Origin: Pedobacter gandavensis
GTDB lineage: Bacteria > Bacteroidota > Bacteroidia > Sphingobacteriales > Sphingobacteriaceae
Assembly (NCBI RefSeq): GCF_014172405.1
Contig: NZ_WNXC01000001.1
Coordinates: 1,736,001 to 1,800,000 of the forward strand
DNA length: 64,000 nucleotides
Direction of reading: 5' to 3'
The stretch's first letter is position 1. Every line of letters starts with the position of its first letter. Both the position numbers and the translations under genes were made by a program. The notes beneath the pieces are model-generated. The model searched no databases. It had not been told where the DNA came from and saw nothing but the letters and a program-made list of their open reading frames with translations. This document shows positions 24,460 through 32,502 of this stretch, in pieces.

Positions 24460-25749
24460 TTATTTTTCTGTTACCCGAATATCTATGCGTCTGTTTTGCG
24501 CCCTACCCTCTGGCGTTGCATTACTAGCAACCGGATGTTCCGGACCATATCCTTCTGCTTCCAATCGTTTTTGATCAACACCTAGTTTCACCAATTCATT
24601 TTTAGCTGTATTGGCGCGTTCAGTTGATATTTTCTTATTCACTTCTGCATTACCAGTACTATCTGTATAACCGCCCAATTTCAGCGTGACTACCGGATAA
24701 GCAACTAAAATCGCAGCAATATTATTCAATTGCTCCTGTGATTCCGGTTTTAACGTGCTTTTTCCAGGTTCAAAATATAGCCTATCGAAAGTAAACCAGG
24801 TGGTTTTATCGACAGGTTTGTTTTTATCTTCAATAAATCCAATCAGTCTGTTTTCTACGGAATTTTCTGCAACGCTGATTTCTTTTCCATCAGGCAATCT
24901 CTTAGTTATTTTCTCCCCTAGATTCTTAACAAAATCTCCGGCTTCATTTAATTTTCCTTCCACGGTACCCATAGTCGCATCAACTACACCACTCATTTTA
25001 CCGCCTACGGTGTCTATACTGGCCGATACCGAGTCTACGGTACTGGTGACTTCCGTTTGATTACAACCTTTTTTTCCCAACATCCACCATAATGCCACAA
25101 CAATAACGATAAGCGGAAGCAACCACTTGATAAAGCCGCCACCTGTATTTCTATCCGGAACGTTTACCGGTGGCATAGATACTTTAGGTGGGGTTACTTT
25201 AGGAATAGGTGGAACAGTTACTTTAGGTAGATCGATATTCCCGATCCCCAAAGAGCTGCTTAGTCCTGCCGGAAGTGCTGCGGCGATATCATTTTTACTT
25301 TCAAAAATTTTCCCTAATAAATCGGATACGCTCCAACCTTTTGCGGTCATCAGTTTTGAGATTAAACCAGTCACCATTGGAACAATCATAGCCAGCAAAC
25401 CCGCAGATTTACCATCAGAAAGTCCAGTAGCAGAAGCAACTGCCCCAGTTACCGAATTGGTATCATTTCCAAATAAACTGCCCAACATCGATTTCCCCTT
25501 TTCCAGCAAGGTATCTTCATGACCATTTAGTAAATCTTCAGGGGAAGCCGTTGCCGTAGTACCGGCTCCAGGTAGGATCTTATCCAGAAGGCCACCACCG
25601 GCTCCATTTTTGAGTATACCCGCTAAAACAGCAGGGATACCGGCAGAAAAGCCAGTTTTCACCTGATCTTCAGTCACGCCAGCTTTCTGGCTTAAAGAAG
25701 AGATCAGGTTTCCACTTACCTCATTCTTTAACATTTCAATTAAGTTCAT
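24460..25749 (-). CDS. DUF937-OmpA fusion protein
   Basis: The 429-residue protein joins three parts. Residues about 1-170 form a DUF937 (YidB-like) domain rich in Gly, Ala and Leu (VTEDQVKTGFSAGIPAVLAGILKNGA). A Pro-rich stretch and one membrane helix follow (about 205-228, FIKWLLPLIVIVVALWWMLG). Residues about 315-429 form an OmpA peptidoglycan-binding domain (LYFEPGKSTL ... GGYTDSTGN ... RRIDIRVTEK). There is no N-terminal signal peptide. The natural topology puts DUF937 inside and OmpA in the periplasm, linking the inner membrane to the cell wall. This arrangement is recurrent in Bacteroidota but its role is not established. Confidence 0.88.
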   Translation of the reverse strand: MNLIEMLKNEVSGNLISSLSQKAGVTEDQVKTGFSAGIPAVLAGILKNGAGGGLLDKILPGAGTTATASPEDLLNGHEDTLLEKGKSMLGSLFGNDTNSVTGAVASATGLSDGKSAGLLAMIVPMVTGLISKLMTAKGWSVSDLLGKIFESKNDIAAALPAGLSSSLGIGNIDLPKVTVPPIPKVTPPKVSMPPVNVPDRNTGGGFIKWLLPLIVIVVALWWMLGKKGCNQTEVTSTVDSVSASIDTVGGKMSGVVDATMGTVEGKLNEAGDFVKNLGEKITKRLPDGKEISVAENSVENRLIGFIEDKNKPVDKTTWFTFDRLYFEPGKSTLKPESQEQLNNIAAILVAYPVVTLKLGGYTDSTGNAEVNKKISTERANTAKNELVKLGVDQKRLEAEGYGPEHPVASNATPEGRAQNRRIDIRVTEK

Positions 25750-26078
25750 GCTTATAGTTTTATAGGTTAGAAATATTATATCATAAAGCGCCTTTAATCA
25801 CCAGACACCTTAAATTTTAAGATTCAAACAAATACTATACACCCGCAATTAATCTCCATCCGGCAAAAAACAATGCCTGCACTATATAAAAATAAGCATA
25901 ATCCCTTAATAACCATACAATAAAGAACTTAAATCGAAAATAAATCAAATCGCATTTTTTAGGGTGCTCCATAATTGTGAACTCACCATACGGTAGAAAA
26001 ATTTCGTATTTTAGTATTGCAGGTCCTGCTGCGCTCTGAAAAAAGCCAGGATCTATTTCATATTAAAAAAAACCTCCT
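25750..26078. other. Divergent intergenic region, no gene seen
   Basis: A 329-base AT-rich gap between two divergent genes. It must hold both promoters, but no convincing TAnnTTTG element or RNA structure stands out. Confidence 0.45.
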
Positions 26079-27476
26079 ATGAAAGCAAAAATTAATTCTT
26101 TTGAAGAACTCATCGCGGCAATTGATCAGGACTCCCCATTAAGTTTAGAAATCCAAACCTCCATCCTCTGTCCTTATGCGATTGTGCTACCAGTTGGCTT
26201 TAGTCTGGTTGGATTGGACAAAGAGAAATGTATCCTTAGTTTCAGCAATAGCGATGGTATCGGTTTAACTGCCAACAACCAAATTACAAACCTCAATATT
26301 CAAACAAACCCAGGGAACAGGGCAATCTATTTAATAAGCAACCAGGCAGATCTCGGAACTTTCAGTTTAACGAACTTAACCATTACCGGACAAGTTCAAC
26401 TGTTAACCCGGGCAGGCAGCCTTAAAACCAAAGTCATTGCCGAAAACATTGACATCGTAAGTTGTGATTCCAGACGATATTCTGAACAACCACAGAAATA
26501 CGGAGTGAATGTATACCAGGGGGCATTTACCATTTACAACTACAACAGTAATCCAGATAGTGTCATCGAGGCTACGCTAAGCAATATTAGTTTAGGCAGA
26601 AAAGGCGCTCCGGTTATTGGAACGGGACTGTTTATTGGAGGTTTTGGCGACAATGGTGGTTGGGTACTTGCAGATCAGGTTAGCACGGGAGACATTTACA
26701 CCAATGGAATGATCCCTTATGGACAACCAAATATCATCACCGCAGCGGTTTTTATCCTGAATGGTGCGAAAGTCAAAAAACTCAGCAACAAAGGTAGTGT
26801 AACCACGTATGGTGTGAATGATATGGTTTTGGATGCCTGGGGGCAAGTGGACCGTTGGATCGCCGAAAAACCAATCACTTCTTACGGCCCAAGTGGTATT
26901 GGCTTTGTCAACTTCGGAGTGGTCGATTATTTCGAGGCAAAAGATAAAATAGAAACCTTTGGTCTCGGTGCCAGAGGCTTTAATCAGTATGATGGCACTG
27001 TAAACCAAGCCGTATTTCAGGCGATTGAAACCCATGGAAATGGCTCTATTGGTATTCAGGTGAGTAAACCTGTTGGCAGTATCACGATAAAAACCGACCT
27101 CATCACCCATGGCGTTGTTGGCCAAACACTGGTAAAAGGAGTGATCGTTTCCTTACCTGCTGATGGATTCAGCATCAAACCAGGTGGAGAAGTAAAACAA
27201 TTAGAGATTGCCGGAAGTATCATTACTCATGGTAGTGGCGTCCACTCTTTCAATGTAGAAGGTGGCACCGTCAAAGAACTAGCTATCAAAGGGGAAGTCC
27301 TGGCAGAAGGAAGAAATTCCGTGGCCGTATCCGTTACACAAAATGGAAAAACGTCCTTAAACCAAGTGAATGCAATCTCTAAATTAGGAATCGCTGTTTT
27401 AATTGAAAAAGGAATTGTGACAGACCGTACCGGTTTAAAAGCCACAGGCAATAAAGGAGATATCGTGGAAGAATAG
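26079..27476 (+). CDS. Predicted right-handed beta-helix protein of unknown function
   Basis: The 465-residue protein consists of many short, regular beta-strand repeats with Asn and Gly at turns (ITNLNIQTN, SLTNLTITG, VKKLSNKGSVTTYG, VKQLEIAGSIITHG, VKELAIKGEVLAEG), the pattern of a right-handed parallel beta-helix. The strand spacing is about 20-24 residues. It has no signal peptide or anchor. No catalytic signature of pectate lyases or glycosidases is evident. Similar cytosolic helix proteins occur in several bacteria with unknown function. It shares a terminator with the convergent metzincin gene. Confidence 0.78.
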   Translation: MKAKINSFEELIAAIDQDSPLSLEIQTSILCPYAIVLPVGFSLVGLDKEKCILSFSNSDGIGLTANNQITNLNIQTNPGNRAIYLISNQADLGTFSLTNLTITGQVQLLTRAGSLKTKVIAENIDIVSCDSRRYSEQPQKYGVNVYQGAFTIYNYNSNPDSVIEATLSNISLGRKGAPVIGTGLFIGGFGDNGGWVLADQVSTGDIYTNGMIPYGQPNIITAAVFILNGAKVKKLSNKGSVTTYGVNDMVLDAWGQVDRWIAEKPITSYGPSGIGFVNFGVVDYFEAKDKIETFGLGARGFNQYDGTVNQAVFQAIETHGNGSIGIQVSKPVGSITIKTDLITHGVVGQTLVKGVIVSLPADGFSIKPGGEVKQLEIAGSIITHGSGVHSFNVEGGTVKELAIKGEVLAEGRNSVAVSVTQNGKTSLNQVNAISKLGIAVLIEKGIVTDRTGLKATGNKGDIVEE

Positions 27477-27487
27477 ATGAGTTAAGC

Positions 27488-27515
27488 AAAACAGCCGGCA
27501 ATTACCGGCTGTTTT
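27488..27515. terminator. Bidirectional terminator
   Basis: AAAACAGCCGG and CCGGCTGTTTT form perfect 11-base arms around a six-base loop. It lies between two convergent genes and serves both. Confidence 0.85.
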
Positions 27516-27539
27516 GATCATTATAAATTCCTGTTACTT

Positions 27540-28598
27540 TTAGTAGTCGTATTTGGTTGCATTGTGTCTGCTGCCATCAGGATTCTTTCCTTCGCGTAAG
27601 TAATCACCAGTCATATCGATATACTTGTTATACGTATTCAACATCCTGTAATCCCAGTAAGGATACTCACGATCGGCCAGTAATTTATTAACTAAAGGTC
27701 TCATTGCTAAATGAAAAGCCTTACTACTTGAGGCATAAGTCATGTTACTGCTATGGCCAAAACCAAGCGCATGACCCAACTCATGAACAATCACTTCTTC
27801 AGCATTCTTATTGTAATGGCGCATCAACACATATTCCGCACCTGCAACCAGGTTTCCCCCACCCAAACCACTCACGTTTCTAACCAAGCCAGTTTCGATA
27901 TTTGCTCTGGTCAGGATATCCTGATATACTGCTTCTTTCTTCTCTTTGGTCAACAGTGTTGTTCCATCATTTTCCGTTAACCCTTCATAGGCCATGAAAG
28001 CTTCCTGAGTAGCTGGCTGTGAAAATAAATAAGCTAAATTGGTAAACATCACCAGGCTTTCTCTCGCATGTAATGGATTCATACGGTACCAATTTCCTAC
28101 ATCTTCCTGCGATTTTCTAAAGCTCAGCTTCCATGGAATTTTCATCGCATTCAGTCTTTTGTAAAACGGATCATCTACCACTACGCTAAATACCGCTTTT
28201 GAAAAATCAGTCATTTGCAGTTCCTTATCGACGATCGATAAAGGCAATTTAAAAGTCACCAATGGCGTAATTGAATCAATTTTAAACAACTCGACACTTT
28301 CTGCATCAGCGGTCAGTTTTGCAAAAACATGAACGTCTTTGATGGTTTTCAAAGTAAAATTGATCAGTTTTACTTCCTTCGTACCACTAAGTTCAATTTT
28401 AAGCGGATCGCGTAAAACAATGCTTCTGGTTACCATGACGGCAGTAGGCTCCGTATCAGCCAATAAATTTTCTACGCCGGTAATGGATTTAAAGTTTACA
28501 ATTTTTGCCGGAGCGACAGTTTCAAGGGGTTCTTTTTCAGACTTTTTACAAGAAAAAAGCAGGAGAATAAAAGAACAAATTAATAAAGAATACTTCAT
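27540..28598 (-). CDS. Metzincin-like zinc metalloprotease lipoprotein
   Basis: The 352-residue protein starts with a lipoprotein signal (residues 1-17, ending LLLFSC). A beta-rich N-terminal region (about 35-165) precedes a protease region with the full metzincin zinc-binding motif HELGHALGFGH (272-282; His272, His276, His282 as ligands and Glu273 as base). Met286 follows closely and may act as the Met-turn, although it is nearer than usual. It is likely a surface- or periplasm-anchored zinc protease. The single-gene unit is convergent with the beta-helix gene. Confidence 0.85.
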   Translation of the reverse strand: MKYSLLICSFILLLFSCKKSEKEPLETVAPAKIVNFKSITGVENLLADTEPTAVMVTRSIVLRDPLKIELSGTKEVKLINFTLKTIKDVHVFAKLTADAESVELFKIDSITPLVTFKLPLSIVDKELQMTDFSKAVFSVVVDDPFYKRLNAMKIPWKLSFRKSQEDVGNWYRMNPLHARESLVMFTNLAYLFSQPATQEAFMAYEGLTENDGTTLLTKEKKEAVYQDILTRANIETGLVRNVSGLGGGNLVAGAEYVLMRHYNKNAEEVIVHELGHALGFGHSSNMTYASSSKAFHLAMRPLVNKLLADREYPYWDYRMLNTYNKYIDMTGDYLREGKNPDGSRHNATKYDY

Positions 28599-28774
28599 AA
28601 TAGGGGTTAAATATGATTTACCCCAATGATAACTATTAATTTCATTTTATGTCATACATATTATGAAAATCCCTATTTAAAGGCTATCTATTTATGCCTT
28701 CGATCTGGTTCGTTGTGACGTCATTGTAAATCAGGTGATGAAAGAACTCTAAAATATTGTTAATTTCAGCCTTT

Positions 28775-28804
28775 ATTGGCCATATCCCAACAGATATGGC
28801 CAAT
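28775..28804 (+). promoter_or_regulatory. Hairpin in the leader of cobT
   Basis: ATTGGCCATATC pairs perfectly with GATATGGCCAAT around a six-base loop, 30 bases before cobT. It has no T run, so it is not a classic terminator. It may be an mRNA leader structure or an operator. No B12-box or cobalamin-riboswitch core is present in this leader. Confidence 0.4.
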
Positions 28805-28834
28805 ATTTATTAAAAAACAAGGCGATATCAGCAT

Positions 28835-29839
28835 ATGAAGGAAGAACTTCAACAGAAAATAGATTTAAAAACTAAGCCTCAGGGTGCACTAGGCAAATTA
28901 GAACAACTTGCTTTGCAAATCGGAACCGTTCAGAACACCCTTAGCCCGGTATTGACGAAACCGGCAATTGTTGTATTCGCAGGTGACCACGGTATTGCCA
29001 AATCAGGTGTTAGTGCCTACCCACAAGAAGTTACTTATCAAATGGTATTGAATTTCCTGAATGAGGGTGCGGCGATTAATGTATTTTGCAAACAACATCA
29101 GATCAATTTGCTCATCGCTGATACTGGTGTAAATTTCAGTTTTAAACCCCATGAAAAACTGATCCGTGCAAAAGTGGAAAAAGGCACCAGAAACTTTCTG
29201 GAAGAACCGGCGATGAACATTCATGAGCTGGAAAACTGTTTAACACAATCAGAGAAGATTGTGAACGACCTTCATGCTGGCGGATGTAACATTATTGGTT
29301 TCGGAGAAATGGGCATTGGCAATACTTCTGCAGCAACCATGATCATGAGCAATCTTTGTGGTCTACCGATAGAAAGCTGCGTTGGCAGAGGAACCGCATT
29401 AAACGACGAACAATTTGCCCATAAAATCAGTATCCTGAAGCAATGTGAATTGCGCCATGGCCGATCAAAAGACCCTGTAGCCGTATTACAAACTTATGGC
29501 GGCTTTGAAATTGCACACATTACCGGAGCGATGTTAGCTGCATATGAAAACAATATGCTGATCATGGTGGATGGATTTATTGCTACAGCAGCTTACCTTG
29601 CTGCCTTGATGATCAATCCATTGCTGCAAAACAACGCCATATTTTGTCATTTATCCGACGAAAGCGGTCACCGTCAATTGCTGAAATACTTAGGTGTGGA
29701 GCCAATATTAAGCTTAAATATGCGCCTTGGTGAAGGTACCGGATGTGCAGTTGCCTACCCGATCATCCAAAGTGCAGTAGCCTTTCTAAATGAAATGGCC
29801 AGTTTCGAAAACGCTGGTGTTTCTACTAAAGCATCCTAA
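28835..29839 (+). CDS. cobT: Nicotinate-nucleotide--dimethylbenzimidazole phosphoribosyltransferase
   Basis: The 334-residue enzyme makes alpha-ribazole phosphate from dimethylbenzimidazole and nicotinate mononucleotide for the lower ligand of vitamin B12. Diagnostic segments are TKPQGALGKLE, VVFAGDHGIAKSGVSAYPQEVT, GFGEMGIGNTSAATM and LGEGTGCAV with the catalytic Glu300. Length is as in other CobT (about 340-350). The stop codon TAA is directly followed by the ATG of cobS with no gap, so the genes are translated together. A strong hairpin lies in the short leader. Confidence 0.96.
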   Translation: MKEELQQKIDLKTKPQGALGKLEQLALQIGTVQNTLSPVLTKPAIVVFAGDHGIAKSGVSAYPQEVTYQMVLNFLNEGAAINVFCKQHQINLLIADTGVNFSFKPHEKLIRAKVEKGTRNFLEEPAMNIHELENCLTQSEKIVNDLHAGGCNIIGFGEMGIGNTSAATMIMSNLCGLPIESCVGRGTALNDEQFAHKISILKQCELRHGRSKDPVAVLQTYGGFEIAHITGAMLAAYENNMLIMVDGFIATAAYLAALMINPLLQNNAIFCHLSDESGHRQLLKYLGVEPILSLNMRLGEGTGCAVAYPIIQSAVAFLNEMASFENAGVSTKAS

Positions 29840-30625
29840 ATGAAGGAAGAGATTCGTATATTTTTTACGGCAATGATGTTTTATACCCAATTGCCTTGTC
29901 CGAAATGGGTAGACCACAATCCGGAACACCTGAACAAATCCACGCGGTATTTTCCTTTGATCGGCTGGATTGTTGGCGGACTTTCCTTCCTGGCATTCTG
30001 GATCAGCAACAATTTATTTGGTGCTGATATCGCCGTATTATTATCGATTGCGGTAGGCGTATACCTCACGGGCTCTTTCCATGAAGATGGCTTTGCTGAT
30101 GTGTTTGATGGATTTGGAGGTGGCTGGACCAAGGCTAAAATCCTGGACATCATGAAAGACAGTCGACTGGGCACTTATGGTGTAGTTGCCCTGATCTTTA
30201 TGTTTGGCCTGAAGTATCTGGCCCTGCATAAACTGCTAAGTTTTGAAACCTTCCCCGCTTACATTATCCTCCTGTTTTTTATCAGCTACCACTCCCTGGC
30301 CCGGTTAACCGCCATACAAATCACCTTTACCTCCAAATATTCCAGAGAGGATGAAAGCAGTAAATCCAAGCCGATTGCCAAAGCCTACACTTATAAAGAA
30401 GTCCTGGGCGCCTATGTATTTGGCCTGGTTCCGCTTTTAACATTAGCTTACTTTTATTGGCAGGTTGTCTTTGTTTTACTGCCTTTGCTCCTACTTTATT
30501 TAACGAGTCAACGGTACTTCAACAAATGGTTAGATGGCTATACCGGCGATTGTTTGGGCGCTGTAGAGCAGTTTGCAGAAGTCATCACACTTTTAACATT
30601 CCTGGTACTATGGAAGTTTATGTAA
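29840..30625 (+). CDS. cobS: Adenosylcobinamide-GDP ribazoletransferase (cobalamin synthase)
   Basis: The 261-residue membrane enzyme joins adenosylcobinamide-GDP to alpha-ribazole (or its phosphate), giving adenosylcobalamin (phosphate). It shows several membrane helices and the conserved motif FHEDGFADVFDGFGGG (about 79-94), where the acidic residues bind metal, followed by KILDIMKDSRLGTYG, and a later GYTGDCLGAVEQ. Length matches the family (about 250). It is coupled to cobT and overlaps cobC by 16 bases. Confidence 0.95.
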   Translation: MKEEIRIFFTAMMFYTQLPCPKWVDHNPEHLNKSTRYFPLIGWIVGGLSFLAFWISNNLFGADIAVLLSIAVGVYLTGSFHEDGFADVFDGFGGGWTKAKILDIMKDSRLGTYGVVALIFMFGLKYLALHKLLSFETFPAYIILLFFISYHSLARLTAIQITFTSKYSREDESSKSKPIAKAYTYKEVLGAYVFGLVPLLTLAYFYWQVVFVLLPLLLLYLTSQRYFNKWLDGYTGDCLGAVEQFAEVITLLTFLVLWKFM

Positions 30626-31191
30626 TCCGTCATACCGCCGTAGCGGTAGAAAAGGGTGTCTGTTATGGGCAATCTGATGTATCCTTAGCAAACACGGCGA
30701 GCCAGGATATGAAGGCAGTCCTTGCTAAATTACCTGATGATTTTGATCAGGTATATAGCAGTCCCTCCAGTCGCTGTGCACGCCTTGCTAAGCAACTGAC
30801 CAGGAATTCAGCATTGGAAATTCGGCCAGATTTAATGGAGATGAACTTTGGCGACTGGGAGAACTGCAAATGGAACGACATCGATCAGATCTTACTTGGC
30901 AACTGGATGAATGATTTCGTCAGCACAAAAACCCCTTCCGGGGAAAGTCTGGAAATGCTTTATGAAAGGGTAAATGCGTTTATAGCGATGCTCAGAACCA
31001 AAGATCTGAATAAGGTCGCCATTGTTACCCATGCAGGCGTCATCCGTTGCATCTGGGCCATCATTTTAGACATTCCACTTCAGCATATTTTTAAAATCTC
31101 TGTAGATTACGGCTCAGGAATTAAGATTAATCTAAACAAAGACAGCGCATTAGATCAAATAAAACACTTTTCCTCCGATTCATCATCCTGA
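30610..31191 (+). CDS. cobC: Alpha-ribazole phosphatase-like histidine phosphatase
   Basis: The 193-residue protein belongs to the histidine-phosphatase (phosphoglycerate-mutase-like) fold. It begins MEVYVIRHTAV, where RHT replaces the usual RHG and His8 is the phospho-acceptor. SSPSSRCARLAKQL, a Glu in MNFGDWE and the second catalytic His in VTHAGVIR follow. Position after cobS indicates the CobC role, removing the phosphate from alpha-ribazole phosphate or cobalamin phosphate. I use ATG 30610; earlier in-frame starts run far into cobS and encode nothing conserved. The three genes close the cobalamin nucleotide loop; earlier corrin steps are not in this window. Confidence 0.88.
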   Translation: MEVYVIRHTAVAVEKGVCYGQSDVSLANTASQDMKAVLAKLPDDFDQVYSSPSSRCARLAKQLTRNSALEIRPDLMEMNFGDWENCKWNDIDQILLGNWMNDFVSTKTPSGESLEMLYERVNAFIAMLRTKDLNKVAIVTHAGVIRCIWAIILDIPLQHIFKISVDYGSGIKINLNKDSALDQIKHFSSDSSS

Positions 31192-31343
31192 TCGTCTATC
31201 CTTTCGACATTGATTTCTATTTGGTTTTCTTTTCTACTGGAAGGGGGTATCGGTATGCCTCCACCTACACCAATGCCAATTAAGGCCAGCGAAAGCAAGA
31301 GCACAAGACAAATCCCTCTCCATATCTTTTTAAAAGATTTCAT
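31155..31343 (-). CDS. Small membrane protein of unknown function
   Basis: The 62-residue frame encodes a basic start (MKSFKKIWRG), one hydrophobic helix (LVLLLSLALIGIGVGGG), and then a Pro turn (IPIPPSSRKEN) and an acidic tail (DDQDDESEE). Charge pattern suggests a single-pass inner-membrane or exported peptide. It overlaps the convergent cobC end by 37 bases. Codon pattern and topology make it plausible as a real gene; no family is recognised. Confidence 0.6.
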   Translation of the reverse strand: MKSFKKIWRGICLVLLLSLALIGIGVGGGIPIPPSSRKENQIEINVERIDDQDDESEEKCFI

Positions 31344-31384
31344 GGAATTTATTTAAGTAAAAAAAACAGGGTTAAAAAGAATAC

Positions 31385-31795
31385 TTAGCTGTCGATGCCC
31401 GGAGGGATAATTTTAGGGATAACAAAGAACCTGAAAGGCTCAAAAAGAGAGAGATGATGTTGATTGTGTTTAAAGCGAACGTTCACTGTGTTATTGTAAA
31501 ACCATAGAACAAGGGTGTATATCGCCTTAGGCCCTATTTCAATATTAACTTTTTGTGTGACCTGCTTTGTTCTATTGTAAGAATGTGAACTACTTACCCA
31601 CTGCTGAAAACCAATTACAGATTCTATTTGGGCTTTCTGGTTGAGTTGGGTAGAAAAGCCAGTGGGGCCCAACAGGCAAAAAAAGCTACCTACAAATGCC
31701 CATATCAACAGGTATTTTGCATAGCGATTTCTAAAACTTAAGGGCTTCTTTGTGTGCATCAAAAACAAAGTTAATGATTTTATAATCAACACCAT
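31385..31795 (-). CDS. Hypothetical protein with one membrane segment
   Basis: The frame gives 136 residues from ATG 31795 or 124 residues from ATG 31759 (MHTKKPLSFRNRYAKYLLIW). One hydrophobic segment (AKYLLIWAFVGSFFCLLGPTGF) is followed by a soluble beta-like region and the basic sequence VRFKHNQHHLSL. TAACTTTG, a perfect -7 element, lies just before the second ATG, which would make a leaderless mRNA and favours the shorter form. No family is recognised. Confidence 0.55.
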   Translation of the reverse strand: MVLIIKSLTLFLMHTKKPLSFRNRYAKYLLIWAFVGSFFCLLGPTGFSTQLNQKAQIESVIGFQQWVSSSHSYNRTKQVTQKVNIEIGPKAIYTLVLWFYNNTVNVRFKHNQHHLSLFEPFRFFVIPKIIPPGIDS

Positions 31796-31801
31796 AACCA
31801 A

Positions 31802-31837
31802 AAAAAAAGCAGCAGTAATTAAACTGCTGCTTTTTTT
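31802..31837 (-). terminator. Terminator of the GMC oxidoreductase operon
   Basis: AAAAAAAGCAGCAGT pairs perfectly with ACTGCTGCTTTTTTT around a six-base loop, 17 bases after the small-subunit gene. It functions on both strands and separates that operon from the hypothetical gene at 31795. Confidence 0.88.
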
Positions 31838-31854
31838 ATGAGGAAAATTAGTGC

Positions 31855-32478
31855 TTAGGTAGCGCTGTCAAATCCATATTGCTTCAATACGTCTGCAGGC
31901 ACACCTTCCCATTTATTAGGAACGTTACCTACATAACCGATATCTTTTATTCCCATTTCAGTGGTATAAAATCCTGAAGCGGTCAGACTTCTCATCAGGT
32001 TGAAAAAAGCAACACCTTGTTCCATTCCTGGTTTTGCTTTTTTAGGATAAGCAATTTGATCCACCATCTCAATTTTCTGCTCGTAGGAAATGTCTTTAAA
32101 AGGCTTCTCCCAACGATTCAGACATTGCAGGTCAAGCCACCTTAATCCACCTCTCATCGGTGTTTTATGGTCTGGCATATCTTTCACAATAAACTCAATA
32201 AACTCTGGCACCTTAGCCTCAGTAGCACTTCCGGATTTATCATCTTTAGGGATGATGATATCAGAAAGCACAGCGATAGTAGCCATCTCATGCGCTGAAA
32301 AGAACTTTTCCTCCATCAGCGTTTTATCTCTGAGTACTTCCCATTCTTCTCTTCCCGGATGATCACCTGCTTCAGGAGTTGCTGCAACTTTAGGTTCACC
32401 TGGTTTACAAGCGTCTAATAATACTGCGGAACTGATGGCGGTTAGTCCTAAGACTTTTAACGAATCACGTCTGTTCAT
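31855..32478 (-). CDS. Gluconate 2-dehydrogenase subunit 3-family protein (Tat substrate)
   Basis: The 207-residue protein begins MNRRDSLKVLGLTAISSAVLL, a twin-arginine signal, with a possible lipobox Cys24 (LLDAC). The remainder matches the small-subunit family of GMC-type dehydrogenases (FFSAHEMATIAVLSDIIIPKDD and FFNLMRSLTASGFYTTEMG). It is thought to help export or anchor the flavoprotein partner in the periplasm. It follows the GMC oxidoreductase gene by 24 bases, and the two form an operon ended by a strong terminator. Confidence 0.92.
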   Translation of the reverse strand: MNRRDSLKVLGLTAISSAVLLDACKPGEPKVAATPEAGDHPGREEWEVLRDKTLMEEKFFSAHEMATIAVLSDIIIPKDDKSGSATEAKVPEFIEFIVKDMPDHKTPMRGGLRWLDLQCLNRWEKPFKDISYEQKIEMVDQIAYPKKAKPGMEQGVAFFNLMRSLTASGFYTTEMGIKDIGYVGNVPNKWEGVPADVLKQYGFDSAT

Positions 32479-32502
32479 AATTTTTTCTTTGTCTTAAACA
32501 GA

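Noticed and set aside
28599-28834. Cobalamin riboswitch upstream of cobT
   Set aside because: No B12-box-like sequence or the multi-stem core; only a single hairpin is visible.
30457-30609. Extended start for the CobC-like gene
   Set aside because: The extra 51 codons are the shifted frame of cobS; ATG 30610 begins at the conserved VIRHT.
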